From Halomonas beimenensis (lineage in GTDB: Bacteria; Pseudomonadota; Gammaproteobacteria; Pseudomonadales; Halomonadaceae): a stretch of DNA of 64,000 nucleotides. Made by a program: the position numbers and the translations under genes. A model generated the notes under the pieces. It did no database searches. It had not been told where the DNA came from and saw only the letters and a list, made by a program, of their open reading frames with translations. Below, piece by piece: positions 34,877-42,455 of this stretch (position 1 is its first letter; each line of letters opens with the position of its first letter). The DNA lies in NCBI RefSeq assembly GCF_002549795.1, contig NZ_CP021435.1, forward strand, positions 1,054,001 to 1,118,000, given 5' to 3'.

Positions 34877-35641
34877 ATGCTGTCATTCTTAAGAGATTTT
34901 TTCGGCAAGGTTCATGCGAAGTCTTCGTCAAGGGATAAAGCAGCAAGCTGTGATGCTGATCAAAGAATCGAGCATTGGCGAGCAGAGGTCCCTGCTCGGC
35001 GATTATTAAAAGAAGCCACTCAGCTTAAGAAAGATAAGAGCTATGAAGCTGCTTGTCGCAAGTTAGAAGAAGCATTTTCAGCAGAAGGAGGCGACGAGCT
35101 TATGCTCAAAGAACGTATGCGCCTTCCCATGTGTTTGCAGCTTGCGGGTAAAAGTGATGAAGCGTGGCGGATTTTTAATGAGCTTAACGTGACTCATGTT
35201 GATGTTTTTTCACAAGCCGAGTTAGCCAACCAGATGAGGATATTTCTTCAGAAAGACAAGAGTTATCGTCAGGCTCTTCTCTTTGAGGTATGGGCTATTT
35301 GCAAAGAGCTTGTCAGAGACAAAGAGAATGTTGTACAGATTTACGATAATGCAGATATGTATGCAAGTATGGAGGTGGATGTAAGCTTTGGTAGGAAAGA
35401 GCCGCTAGGCTACACTAGCAAAAATAATCCTATCTTCGACAATGCGTTGAAGATGTTTGAAGATAGAATTATGCTAACTGCCTCACCCGAGGGGATTGAA
35501 CAGCGAATTGCCAGTCTAGTCAAGAAGAGTAATATGAGTAACAGCAGTGCGCAGATCGCCAAGGGGGTGTCAAGCTACTTGTCCTCTCGGAAAGAATATA
35601 GGTTGGATGAAGTTAGAGATCTTCTCGAAACATTTGATTAA
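34877..35641 (+). CDS. Hypothetical helical-repeat protein, phage-element cargo
   Basis: 254 residues from ATG 34877 (MLSFLRDFFGKVHAK); a start five codons earlier is possible. The central part ARRLLKEATQLKKDKSYEAA and KLEEAFSAEGGDELMLKERM resembles TPR-like helical pairs. No enzyme motif. It is strongly AT-rich and follows the IS66-split gene by 124 bases, so the two probably formed a cargo pair in the element. Function unknown; phage defence or a lysogenic-conversion gene is only a guess from position. Confidence 0.6.
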   Translation: MLSFLRDFFGKVHAKSSSRDKAASCDADQRIEHWRAEVPARRLLKEATQLKKDKSYEAACRKLEEAFSAEGGDELMLKERMRLPMCLQLAGKSDEAWRIFNELNVTHVDVFSQAELANQMRIFLQKDKSYRQALLFEVWAICKELVRDKENVVQIYDNADMYASMEVDVSFGRKEPLGYTSKNNPIFDNALKMFEDRIMLTASPEGIEQRIASLVKKSNMSNSSAQIAKGVSSYLSSRKEYRLDEVRDLLETFD

Positions 35642-35764
35642 GTTTGTTTCATGGTCCTGTGTCACGCTTTTAAGAATAATACATGTGTCGCGGAGTCTAA
35701 CTGCTGATATGTGGTAAAAATATTTGTGATTCATCGATTCGTATAGGTGGAGCTGATCCAGGTC

Positions 35765-35974
35765 TCATCCTGATATGCTCATAGAGCCACGCTCAGTCCT
35801 GTCTTCCTGTCCATCTTTTGACCTATCCCAGTTTGCAAAAACATACCGAGGCACACAGACAAGTAAACCCATTGCTAGCTGTGAGTCCCCGATGCTCAGC
35901 CTGTAGTGCTGTGTAGGTCCTCCTATCGATAGTCCTCTAACAATGTGACCATTAGGGCATACATCACCGATCAC
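35765..35974 (-). CDS. Possible small protein (69 aa), Cys-containing
   Basis: From GTG 35974, with TGAGGC directly upstream, the frame reads MIGDVCPNGHIVRGLSIGGP and ends GSMSISG. The CPNGH motif looks like half of a zinc ribbon and a second Cys occurs at LLVCVPRY. Weak start and short length keep the confidence low. Confidence 0.3.
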   Translation of the reverse strand: MIGDVCPNGHIVRGLSIGGPTQHYRLSIGDSQLAMGLLVCVPRYVFANWDRSKDGQEDRTERGSMSISG

Positions 35975-36012
35975 GCCTCAAGGCGGGCACAGGACGTGTT
36001 CATATAAGCGTA

Positions 36013-36041
36013 TTGACAACCCAAGCGAGCACACTTATTGT
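36013..36041 (+). promoter_or_regulatory. Promoter with direct repeats upstream of serine recombinase
   Basis: TTGACA (36013-36018) and TATTGT (36036-36041) are 17 bases apart. The heptamer GAGCACA occurs twice, at 36027 and 36042, bracketing the -10 element, so a repressor or the recombinase itself may bind there. Confidence 0.55.
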
Positions 36042-36087
36042 GAGCACACCCTAATGAATACGATGCTCAACAAGGGAGTGATCGTCG

Positions 36088-36717
36088 ATGGCCTACATCC
36101 GTGCCTATCTCCGTGCTTCCACTGAAGACCAGAACGCCAGCCGTGCCCGAGAGGCCTTAACCAGCTTCGTCGATGAGAAAGGGCTGAAGGTCGCATCGTG
36201 GTACGTCGAGAACGCCAGCGGGACGAAGGCCGACCGTACCGAGCTTGCTCGGCTCATCGATGACGCCCACCCCGGAGACGTTCTACTGGTCGAACAGATT
36301 GATCGCCTTACGCGCCTGACGAAGAGCGATTGGGATCGGCTGAAGGGAGCCATCCAGAGTGCGGGTCTCAGGGTCGTCTCCCTGGATCTCCCGACCAGTC
36401 ACTCGGCTATGGCAGTGGGCGATGATGATGACTTCACCAGCAGGATGCTCGATGCGGTGAACGGGATGCTCCTCGACATGCTGGCGGCAGTGGCCCGCAA
36501 GGACTACGAGGACAGGCGTAGGCGACAGGCTCAGGGCATCGAGAAGGCCAAGCAGGAAGGCCGTTACAAGGGCCGCCCGGTGAACGAGGAGCTACATCGA
36601 CGGATCAGGGAGCTTCGAGAGCAAGGCTTCAGCGTCCGGAAGACAGCCGACATCGTGGGCTGTGGTGTCAGCACCGTCCAACGCGCCATGAAGCGTGCCG
36701 AGCAAGCTGCTCAATGA
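36088..36717 (+). CDS. Serine recombinase (resolvase/invertase family)
   Basis: 209 residues. The N-terminal catalytic domain begins AYLRASTEDQNASRAREAL, where the Ser is the nucleophile in YxRxSTxxQ, continues with LLVEQIDRLTRLTKSDWDRL (the DRLxR motif), and ends with a C-terminal DNA-binding helix-turn-helix (FSVRKTADIVGCGVSTVQRAMK). It should resolve or invert DNA at specific sites. In this element it may handle multimer resolution, or be cargo from another mobile element. Confidence 0.92.
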   Translation: MAYIRAYLRASTEDQNASRAREALTSFVDEKGLKVASWYVENASGTKADRTELARLIDDAHPGDVLLVEQIDRLTRLTKSDWDRLKGAIQSAGLRVVSLDLPTSHSAMAVGDDDDFTSRMLDAVNGMLLDMLAAVARKDYEDRRRRQAQGIEKAKQEGRYKGRPVNEELHRRIRELREQGFSVRKTADIVGCGVSTVQRAMKRAEQAAQ

Positions 36718-36755
36718 GACAAGGCCCGACCGCAAGACGAAGGGCAGGACGAAGG

Positions 36756-36782
36756 GCAGGGCCGGTTGGTCCTGCTTTTTTC
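36756..36782 (+). terminator. Terminator after serine recombinase
   Basis: GCAGG and CCTGC form a short stem followed directly by seven T, about 40 bases beyond the recombinase stop. Confidence 0.6.
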
Positions 36783-37008
36783 GATTTCCGCGAATTCATC
36801 CTCTCGTGCATAGGAGATCCCTGGGGATCAGTCGGCGTGGGCAGCACCCACTATCCCTTATCGGAACACATCCTCACCCGGATGTTTTTCATTTATATCA
36901 GCACTTTACGAAGATGTTGGGGTGCGATAGCTTCATCTCCGGTGGCGTTCAAGAAACCCAGCCACCAATACCAACGTTCGGTGACTAAGTAAGGAAGGAG
37001 GCTCAGTC

Positions 37009-37188
37009 ATGCGGATCGAGCTTGTTCGTTGGGGCATGGAGCTGGAAGTGGCAAGGCTCTACATTCGGCTCGTCTACGGGGATGTCTTTGTCAGGATTCC
37101 CAGGCTTGGTCAGTTGGCTTGGAATCAGTGCGGCCTGTACCTGGATGCCTGGAAGGACGTAGCGCAAGATCCCGTGATGAGGCACTGA
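37009..37188 (+). CDS. Small protein (59 aa), unknown
   Basis: ATG 37009 follows AAGGAGG at an ideal distance. The product starts MRIELVRWGMELEVARLYIR, continues FVRIPRLGQLAWNQCGLYLD and ends DPVMRH. It is Trp/Leu-rich and amphipathic. The strong ribosome-binding site is the main support. Confidence 0.55.
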   Translation: MRIELVRWGMELEVARLYIRLVYGDVFVRIPRLGQLAWNQCGLYLDAWKDVAQDPVMRH

Positions 37189-37450
37189 GCTAGTTGCTCT
37201 GGTCTCAAGGTTGAAGGCGGTAGCACATGGGCCGTGTCGCCAGGTTAGTTTCAGGAAGCCCCTGGGGCATGGGTCATTCGATCCACCTCACGCAAACTAC
37301 CGAGCAGTCACCGGGGGCATGGGGGGGATCGGTGTCTTCTCTTCAACCTCGATACCGGCTCACAAGTGCGCCACAAAAATAGCCGGGCTTTCCCCGGGGC
37401 ATGGTGAGTGGAGACTGAGCCAGGCTCTGACAGCAGAGAGCGCTATCACC

Positions 37451-38032
37451 ATGAGCAACACCCAACTGACCACCTTCGACTTCCCTTCCATGGCCGTCCG
37501 TGTGATCGACTGTGGGGACGATCCCTGGTGCGCAGCGAAGGACGTGTGCCTCGCCATTGGCTATGGCGTGAAGAGCAGTGGCGACGTGAATACTACGAAT
37601 GTGCTCCGTCACCTAGATGGCTCAGAGGTTTTCACTGCTCGGATCAGTGAAAGGGGCCGCCCGTCGAAGATCATCTCCGAGTCTGGCCTCTACAAGCTGA
37701 TCATGCGGAGCGACAAGCCCCAGGCCCGCGCTTTCCAAGACTGGGTCACCAAGACTGTCCTCCTGGCCATTCGTAAAGACAGTGAAGGCCGGTGTAACCT
37801 CAACAACCTCCACAAGGCATCCGGCGGTGAGCGAGTCCACCAGCCCAGCAACTTCACCTCCTTGGACTCCACCAAGCGAATCATCGTTGAGCTTTCTAAA
37901 TCCTGTGATCTCAGGATTAGCCCGATGGAAGCCAAGCGTGGCCGCAATGGTGGCACCTACGTCGTCAAGGAGCTGGTCTACGCCCACGCCATGTGGATAA
38001 GCACGGCGTTCAACCTGAGGATGGTGCTATGA
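37451..38032 (+). CDS. BRO-N / KilA-N domain protein (copy C)
   Basis: 193 residues from ATG 37451 (MSNTQLTTFDFPSMAVRVID). Residues about 1-110 are a BRO-N domain (PWCAAKDVCLAIGYG, ISESGLYKLIMRSDKPQARA); residues about 115-190 are a KilA-N-type module (CNLNNLHKASGGERVHQPSN, GGTYVVKELVYAHAMWIS). Both are phage DNA-binding domains often encoded by antirepressors. The leader before the ATG and the first residues match the inverted copy at 41769. The stop overlaps the next small frame in ATGA. Confidence 0.85.
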   Translation: MSNTQLTTFDFPSMAVRVIDCGDDPWCAAKDVCLAIGYGVKSSGDVNTTNVLRHLDGSEVFTARISERGRPSKIISESGLYKLIMRSDKPQARAFQDWVTKTVLLAIRKDSEGRCNLNNLHKASGGERVHQPSNFTSLDSTKRIIVELSKSCDLRISPMEAKRGRNGGTYVVKELVYAHAMWISTAFNLRMVL

Positions 38033-38157
38033 CCGCTCAGGAGCAGCATTCCCAGTCTTTAGCTTCGTCGGACTGCTCCAACTGTGCCGATGTTGCCTGT
38101 GCGAAACAGGGGAGGAGATGCCTAGAAGCTCCTGATGGAAGAGTCATTTCGGCGTAG
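38029..38157 (+). CDS. Small Cys-containing protein (42 aa), tentative
   Basis: Starts in ATGA overlap with the BRO gene and reads MTAQEQHSQSLASSDCSNCA, with four Cys in total (CSNC, VAC, RRC). Translational coupling is its main support. Its end overlaps the converging gene at 38144. Confidence 0.35.
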   Translation: MTAQEQHSQSLASSDCSNCADVACAKQGRRCLEAPDGRVISA

Positions 38158-38359
38158 CACCACCGCCTTGCAACATCCGTTTAGGACCCTTCCTGTATTG
38201 CTCTCGGTACTTCCGTCGAGCCTTCGCATATGCAGCTTGGCGTGTGTAGCCCCTGCGGATCAACTCAGAAGCCAACTCGGCCACTTTCTTGGAGTTCTGT
38301 CCATCGCCGATGGCGACCGGCTTTCGCCGCATCTTGATGCGTTTCTGACGCTCGTTCAT
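38144..38359 (-). CDS. Small basic protein (71 aa), phage-type
   Basis: MNERQKRIKMRRKPVAIGDG at the start, rich in Lys and Arg, with ELIRRGYTRQAAYAKARRKY in the centre. GGAAGTGA lies upstream of ATG 38359. It follows the virion-protein gene on the same strand, so it is likely part of the remnant phage transcription unit. No family recognised. Confidence 0.5.
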   Translation of the reverse strand: MNERQKRIKMRRKPVAIGDGQNSKKVAELASELIRRGYTRQAAYAKARRKYREQYRKGPKRMLQGGGATPK

Positions 38360-38534
38360 GACTTCACTTCCATGTCAGGAACCGGACGCCCACATTCTAG
38401 GGGATCCCAACATAGCCCGAAAGCTCTACAAATGTCGGACTTGGAAGGCCGAGTGAACAGGCTCCTTCGAGGCCCTCCTTGGCCATCTGAGGATCAATTT
38501 AGTCGCCGTTCCTTGGTCCTCCGTGCGATCCGTC

Positions 38535-39074
38535 TCAGGAGCGTGGTGACGACTTCAGGAACCGTGTGTAGCCACGGGTCGCCGTGCTCGCCAAGCCAAT
38601 GCCCAGAGCCAGCTTCGAGGGTTTTTGCCCGGGCTGCACTGCGTTGATCCGGTTCTCCGCCTTGGTTCTCGCAGAGTGCTTGCGGCGTTGCAACTGGCCC
38701 AGCGTCCAGTCGAGGTTTCGACCGACCGTAGAGCGGTCACGAGCCGCAGCACCGGAGATGTCTCGAAGAGCCATGTTCACGCTGTGGCCACTCACGCCGG
38801 ACTCTCCGGCCTTCACTCGGGCACGGGCTCGACGGGCTCGCTCCTGACGAGTCAGCTCCTCCTTCCGCTGATAGGCAGCCTCTTGCTCTTGAACCTGGCG
38901 CTGTCCGATGTCGCCGTACTGTCGGGTGAGTGCCGTCAGAGCATTCCGTCGATTCTGCTTGTACATGGCCGTCTGGGATTCGGCCTGGGCAGCCTGTTGG
39001 CGGTATCCGATGTACTGACTACCGGCCGAGGCAACCGTCATCATTGTCGAGGCGATGGAGTACGGGTCACACAT
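38535..39074 (-). CDS. T7 gp14-like internal virion protein
   Basis: 179 residues from ATG 39074, overlapping the RNase HI stop by 8 bases. It begins [18 protein letters not shown], then [20 protein letters not shown], a long Gln/Arg coiled region ([20 protein letters not shown]) and [20 protein letters not shown]. This order matches gp14-like internal virion proteins of T7-type podophages, which enter the host membrane during DNA ejection. It is a structural phage gene that remains open, embedded in an element lacking head and tail genes. Confidence 0.75.
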   Translation of the reverse strand: MCDPYSIASTMMTVASAGSQYIGYRQQAAQAESQTAMYKQNRRNALTALTRQYGDIGQRQVQEQEAAYQRKEELTRQERARRARARVKAGESGVSGHSVNMALRDISGAAARDRSTVGRNLDWTLGQLQRRKHSARTKAENRINAVQPGQKPSKLALGIGLASTATRGYTRFLKSSPRS

Positions 39075-39630
39075 CGGACACCTCCTGCCCGGAAGGGGCG
39101 ATGCTGTGGTACTCATGCACCTTCTCTCCCTTCGCGGCTGCAACCGCAAGAGCGTCTGCCAGTTCGTTCTCTGGATGGCCGTCATGAGCCCTGACCCAGT
39201 GGAACCGGACACGGTGCACCTGAAGCAGCTCGTCGAGCCGACGCCATAGGTCGACATTCTTCACCGGGGCTTTGCTGGCCGTCTGCCACCCCCGACGTTT
39301 CCAGCCTTTCATCCACTGAGTCGCGCCCTTCAGGACGTACTCACTGTCCGTGGTGAGGTCGATGTCGGATGGCTTCTTCAGCACCTCCAGTGCCTTGATG
39401 ACGGCGGTCAGCTCGGCTCGGTTGTTGGTGATCGTCTCTCCCTGGAGCTTGTCCGCAATCTTGAGACGACGCCCGGAGGGGCTCACTAAGACGGCCCCCC
39501 AGCCACCCTGGGGATTGCCCTGACCATTGTTGCTACAGGCTCCATCGGTGTAGATGCGGACACGATGGCCCTCGTCGTCAGGCCGGAAGAGAGGCTCAGA
39601 GAGATCGGCAAGAGCGTGTGGTGTAACCAT
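39067..39630 (-). CDS. rnhA: Ribonuclease HI, phage-encoded
   Basis: 187 residues. Catalytic acids are visible: [20 protein letters not shown] (first Asp), [13 protein letters not shown] (Glu), [15 protein letters not shown] (second Asp) and [12 protein letters not shown] (last Asp). The N-terminal 25 residues are an extension beyond the usual core. RNase HI removes RNA from RNA:DNA hybrids, useful for primer removal in phage replication. The start is tentative, with weak GAGGA upstream of ATG 39630. Confidence 0.92.
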   Translation of the reverse strand: MVTPHALADLSEPLFRPDDEGHRVRIYTDGACSNNGQGNPQGGWGAVLVSPSGRRLKIADKLQGETITNNRAELTAVIKALEVLKKPSDIDLTTDSEYVLKGATQWMKGWKRRGWQTASKAPVKNVDLWRRLDELLQVHRVRFHWVRAHDGHPENELADALAVAAAKGEKVHEYHSIAPSGQEVSDV

Positions 39631-40403
39631 GATGATCGTTCGTCCTCATTGTCGGAGACAGTCGGCTCCCTTCAGACGGACGGACCAGCGAGACGGACGA
39701 ACACCGCCCGACTGACCGACTGTCTTCGAGAATGCCGCTGGGTTTCGATGATGTGGGTTGGGTTTGGGTGACAGGCATCGCCTGAACAGATCAGCTCAAG
39801 GGAAGAGCTGGGGATGCTCATCGGAGCACTGGGGAAGTGAGGTCCTTCCTCCTTGGGATGGATCACTCCAGGGAAGGGCCTGGGATCGACTCAGAGAGAC
39901 TCATGAGAGGAAGGGATCATGGATGTGATCAACCATGACAAGGTTCACTCACTGAGGAATCTTGTAGATCCTCTAGAAGAGGAAACCACCATCCGGTAGA
40001 TGCTCTTCTAGATCCCCCGCCACCCGCAGTCACCCCGTCTGAACAACGGGTCGCCCGGACTCCGACAGGGTGCCACCACCTCCCTGTGATCCATGGGTCG
40101 GCGTCATCGCGTTCGCTGCGTCCAGGCGTTGTGCCGGGACCGTTACTGGCGCTGCACCGAAGGCGCAAAGCTGCTAGCTGGCGGGGCCGCAAGAGCCTAC
40201 CGGATTCACCATCCGTATAGAGTGCCCTTCTTAGAGTGCCCCCAGAGGAAGTCTCTCCTCCATAAGTGGGCCGTAATCAGGAGTTATAGAAATCAAGGGT
40301 TTTATGGCAGGAGGGAATATGAGCCTTGGGGAGAGGCTCGACAGGAGATGCGGCTCGCTAGCTCTCTCGACCTCCAGATAGAGGGGAGAGTGCTATGAGC
40401 TTC
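39631..40403. other. Gene-poor stretch upstream of RNase HI with phage-type promoter
   Basis: 773 bases. Several frames are open but none has a convincing ribosome-binding site or family pattern. The promoter-like sequence at 40259-40277 points toward RNase HI. The stretch likely contains the scar of a large deletion of phage genes. Confidence 0.5.
40259..40277 (-). promoter_or_regulatory. T7-like phage promoter candidate, copy 1
   Basis: On the minus strand ATTACGGCCCACTTATGGA, identical at 17 of 19 positions to copy 2 at 41826-41844 and resembling the T7 promoter core (TACGACTCACTATAGG). It is oriented toward RNase HI and the virion-protein gene. Confidence 0.6.
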
Positions 40404-40751
40404 TTAGTGGACAATGTCTGACAGAATGGCTGCCAGCTCCTTGCCCTTGGAAGTCAGGTGCACCACCTTTCTCCGACGTTCCTTCGGATCCTCAGATGTG
40501 ACTACCAGCCCATGCCCTGGCACCTCAGGTTTGACCCAGTCAGAGAGCAGATTCACATTCCTTGAGCATGAGGACTGGGCGAGGCCAGTTCTTCTCATCA
40601 GCTCTTTGATGGTGATCCCCTGGTTCATGGCTATGATGAGGAAGACTTGGGCGGTTTGAAGCTGCATGTCTGAGTAAACTTCACGCAGCTCTTCAAGTGC
40701 TCGGAACAGCCGTTTGATAGCAATGCGGTTGTAGCTAGCCGCAGCAGTCAT
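40404..40751 (-). CDS. MarR-type winged-helix regulator
   Basis: 115 residues from ATG 40751 (MTAAASYNRIAIKRLFRALE). The winged helix runs IKELMRRTGLAQSSCSRNVNLLSDW and continues into VVTSEDPKERRRKVVHLTSKGKEL, the wing with the DxRxR-like pattern of MarR proteins. In this context it probably regulated the phage element, although a moron role is possible. GGAGGAACTC lies upstream of the start. Confidence 0.85.
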   Translation of the reverse strand: MTAAASYNRIAIKRLFRALEELREVYSDMQLQTAQVFLIIAMNQGITIKELMRRTGLAQSSCSRNVNLLSDWVKPEVPGHGLVVTSEDPKERRRKVVHLTSKGKELAAILSDIVH

Positions 40752-40814
40752 TCCTGAGTTCCTCCTTTTCTACGGTGTGGCCGATAGAATGTAGCGTAAG
40801 TGCCTGATGGAGTG

Positions 40815-41291
40815 CTATACGGGAGCAAGACCCTGCTCCTCGATCACCTTGTCCTTTTCCTGCTCCCGGCGCACAGCCTCGGTCAGTTGTTCCAGAGCCG
40901 AGAGGTAGTCCTGAGGAAGCGCCATCGTGGCTGACTGCTGAGGCTTGGTGACGGTCACCTCAGCGTTGCCCTTGAGGATGTCCTCGATCATGGCGTCACA
41001 GGCCACGGCGAACCGAGTGTCCAACCAGCGGGCGAAAAAGACGGCCAGCTTGGGGTGTGCCCAGGTGCCGCCGTGCCGACCACGGGTCTTAATCACGAGC
41101 GAATCCACGGGGATTCCCGTGGTTTTCTCCAGCTCGGCGAGATAATCCTGGGTCTCTGCATTGCGGAAGAAGTCCAAGGCGTCCCGCTTCCCGAACTGCT
41201 TGGCGGCCTTCGTCATGTTGAAGTAGCCGTCCTGGCGGAAGGTCAGGGTCTTGTCGTTCCACTGCTTGGTGATCAGTTGGGTCTTGCTCAT
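40815..41291 (-). CDS. KilA-N domain protein (copy A)
   Basis: 158 residues from ATG 41291 (MSKTQLITKQWNDKTLTFRQ). The KilA-N core is QDGYFNMTKAAKQFGKRDAL, FFRNAETQDYLAELEKTTGI, HGGTWAHPKLAVFFARWLDTRFAVACD, and a coiled C-terminus follows. The 16 bases before the ATG are shared with copy B. KilA-N proteins bind DNA and often act as phage antirepressors. Confidence 0.88.
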   Translation of the reverse strand: MSKTQLITKQWNDKTLTFRQDGYFNMTKAAKQFGKRDALDFFRNAETQDYLAELEKTTGIPVDSLVIKTRGRHGGTWAHPKLAVFFARWLDTRFAVACDAMIEDILKGNAEVTVTKPQQSATMALPQDYLSALEQLTEAVRREQEKDKVIEEQGLAPV

Positions 41292-41769
41292 GGTGATAGC
41301 TCTCTCTGGCCGACCACCTTTTGGTAGGTGCCGACACGCTGCTGGGCTTGGTCACGCTCGGCCTTCAGCTTCCTGGCCTGATGGAGGAGCTTCTCCATGT
41401 AGTCGAGCGGGTTGTCGAGGAAGTCGTCGGCGGCGTGATCGGCCACGGCCACGCCTTGGGTCTGGGCTGATCGAAGGCACGGATCACCTTCAGGTTGAAC
41501 GCGGGGCTGATCCACATGGCGTAGGCGTAGACCAGCTCCTTGACGACGAAGGTGCCGCCGTAGCGACCACGCTTCTTATTGACGGGAATCTCCGTCATTT
41601 GGGATTCCAATTCAGCGACCAGCTCCTTCGTCTGCTCGCGGTCGAGGAACTCGCGGGTGTCGAACCGGCGCTCACCACCGGCTGCCTTGTGGAGGTCGTT
41701 GAGGTTGAAGCGGCCTTCGCTGTCCTGGCGAACGGCGATGTCGGCGACAGTCAGTTGGGTGTTGCTCAT
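41288..41769 (-). pseudogene. KilA-N domain protein (copy B), frameshifted
   Basis: From ATG 41769 the frame reads MSNTQLTVADIAVRQDSEGR, FNLNDLHKAAGGERR, and GGTFVVKELVYAYAMWISPAFNLKVIRAF. After FD it runs into low-complexity residues, while another frame continues AQTQGVAVADHAADDFLDNP and ends ERDQAQQRVGTYQKVV at 41288. A one- or two-base change near 41475 separates the two. The start lies 57 bases downstream of promoter copy 2. Confidence 0.75.
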
Positions 41770-41810
41770 GGTGATAGCTCTCTCTGCTGTCGAGGGTTGC
41801 TTTCGGAGAC

Positions 41811-41828
41811 GGACAGAGCGGGCTGTCC
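41811..41828 (-). promoter_or_regulatory. 5' transcript hairpin after phage promoter
   Basis: On the minus strand GGACAG-CCCGCT-CTGTCC forms a perfect 6-bp stem beginning right at the predicted start of transcription of promoter copy 2. Confidence 0.5.
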
Positions 41829-41844
41829 AATAGTGGGCCGTAAT
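41826..41844 (-). promoter_or_regulatory. T7-like phage promoter candidate, copy 2
   Basis: On the minus strand ATTACGGCCCACTATTGGA. Aligned without gaps to T7 AATACGACTCACTATAGGG it matches at 14 of 19 positions, including TACG, CACTAT and GG. It lies 57 bases before the KilA-N copy B start and 57 bases past the end of the phage RNA polymerase remnant. Confidence 0.65.
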
Positions 41845-41900
41845 TCCGAGAGCCCCTTCTGGCGGGACTCCCGGCACGAACTATCCGTAGGCGGATAGGA

Positions 41901-42375
41901 CTAGGCAAAGAAAAAGTCGGACTGCATCACCAGCCCCAGGTCCAGGTCGCCTTTGGCGGGCAGCGAGTCCAGCTTCTTGCCTTCCGGTAGCTGTTCTTCC
42001 AGCTCCTCCTTGAAGTTGGCGAGCACATCCTGCTCGGAGTACATGTCGATGAAGGCCTCACGGAGAATGTCGGCGAGCGCCCAGGCATTCCCGGCGTGGG
42101 TGCCGTAGGAGTCGTGAACCAGGGAGAAGGACCGGAGACCCTCGCCCCAGCAGCGACGCACGGTCTCCCGCATGTGAGAGGCGTCCATGCTGTGGACCCA
42201 GTTCGGGCTGATGCCGTTGGTCTGCTTGGTGCGATCCAGCTCGATGACGTTCTCTTGGTCCTGGGCCACGGACAGGCGCAGACGAGCCCCGCCGAAGGTC
42301 AGACGGAGTCGCTTGGTCTTCACCCTGGGGTAGGCCTGGAGCACCGGGAGGCCATCCTGTGGAAGCGACGACCTA
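41901..42375 (-). pseudogene. T7-type single-subunit RNA polymerase, C-terminal remnant
   Basis: About 155 residues, from roughly QDGLPVLQAYPRVKTKRLRL to the terminus VMQSDFFFA, aligned against T7 RNA polymerase's last 160 residues: SPNWVHSMDASHMRETVRRC versus APNFVHSQDGSHLRKTVVWA, FSLVHDSYGTHAGNA versus FALIHDSFGTIPADA, and SDFFFA versus SDFAFA. The invariant HDS motif with catalytic Asp is kept. An ATG at 42344 could start a 147-residue product, but the fingers, palm start and N-terminal promoter-binding domain are absent, so it cannot be a working polymerase. Confidence 0.85.
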
Positions 42376-42455
42376 CCGTGATGTGCTTTGCGTGGATGAA
42401 GGAAGTGGGGGAGGGCAGCGAACGCTCTTCCAGTAGGGCAGAACGCCCTTGGTCG

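Larger units (their letters stand above)
35642..36087. other. Intergenic region before serine recombinase
   Basis: About 446 bases. A possible small minus-strand gene lies at 35765-35974 and the recombinase promoter at 36013-36041. The rest shows no gene. Confidence 0.45.

Noticed and set aside
37225..37240. Possible third phage promoter (GGCCCATGTG on the minus strand)
   Set aside because: Only eight core bases match, and the CACTAT part is missing.
38385..38405. Possible plus-strand phage promoter (ACGCCCACATTCTAGGGGA)
   Set aside because: Similarity to the two copies is limited, a gap is needed, and it would transcribe antisense to the phage genes.
39631..40398. Several small open frames (39672-39866 minus, 39929-40192 minus, 40093-40398 plus)
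   Set aside because: No ribosome-binding sites, inconsistent composition, and one overlaps the phage promoter motif. I treat the stretch as non-coding.
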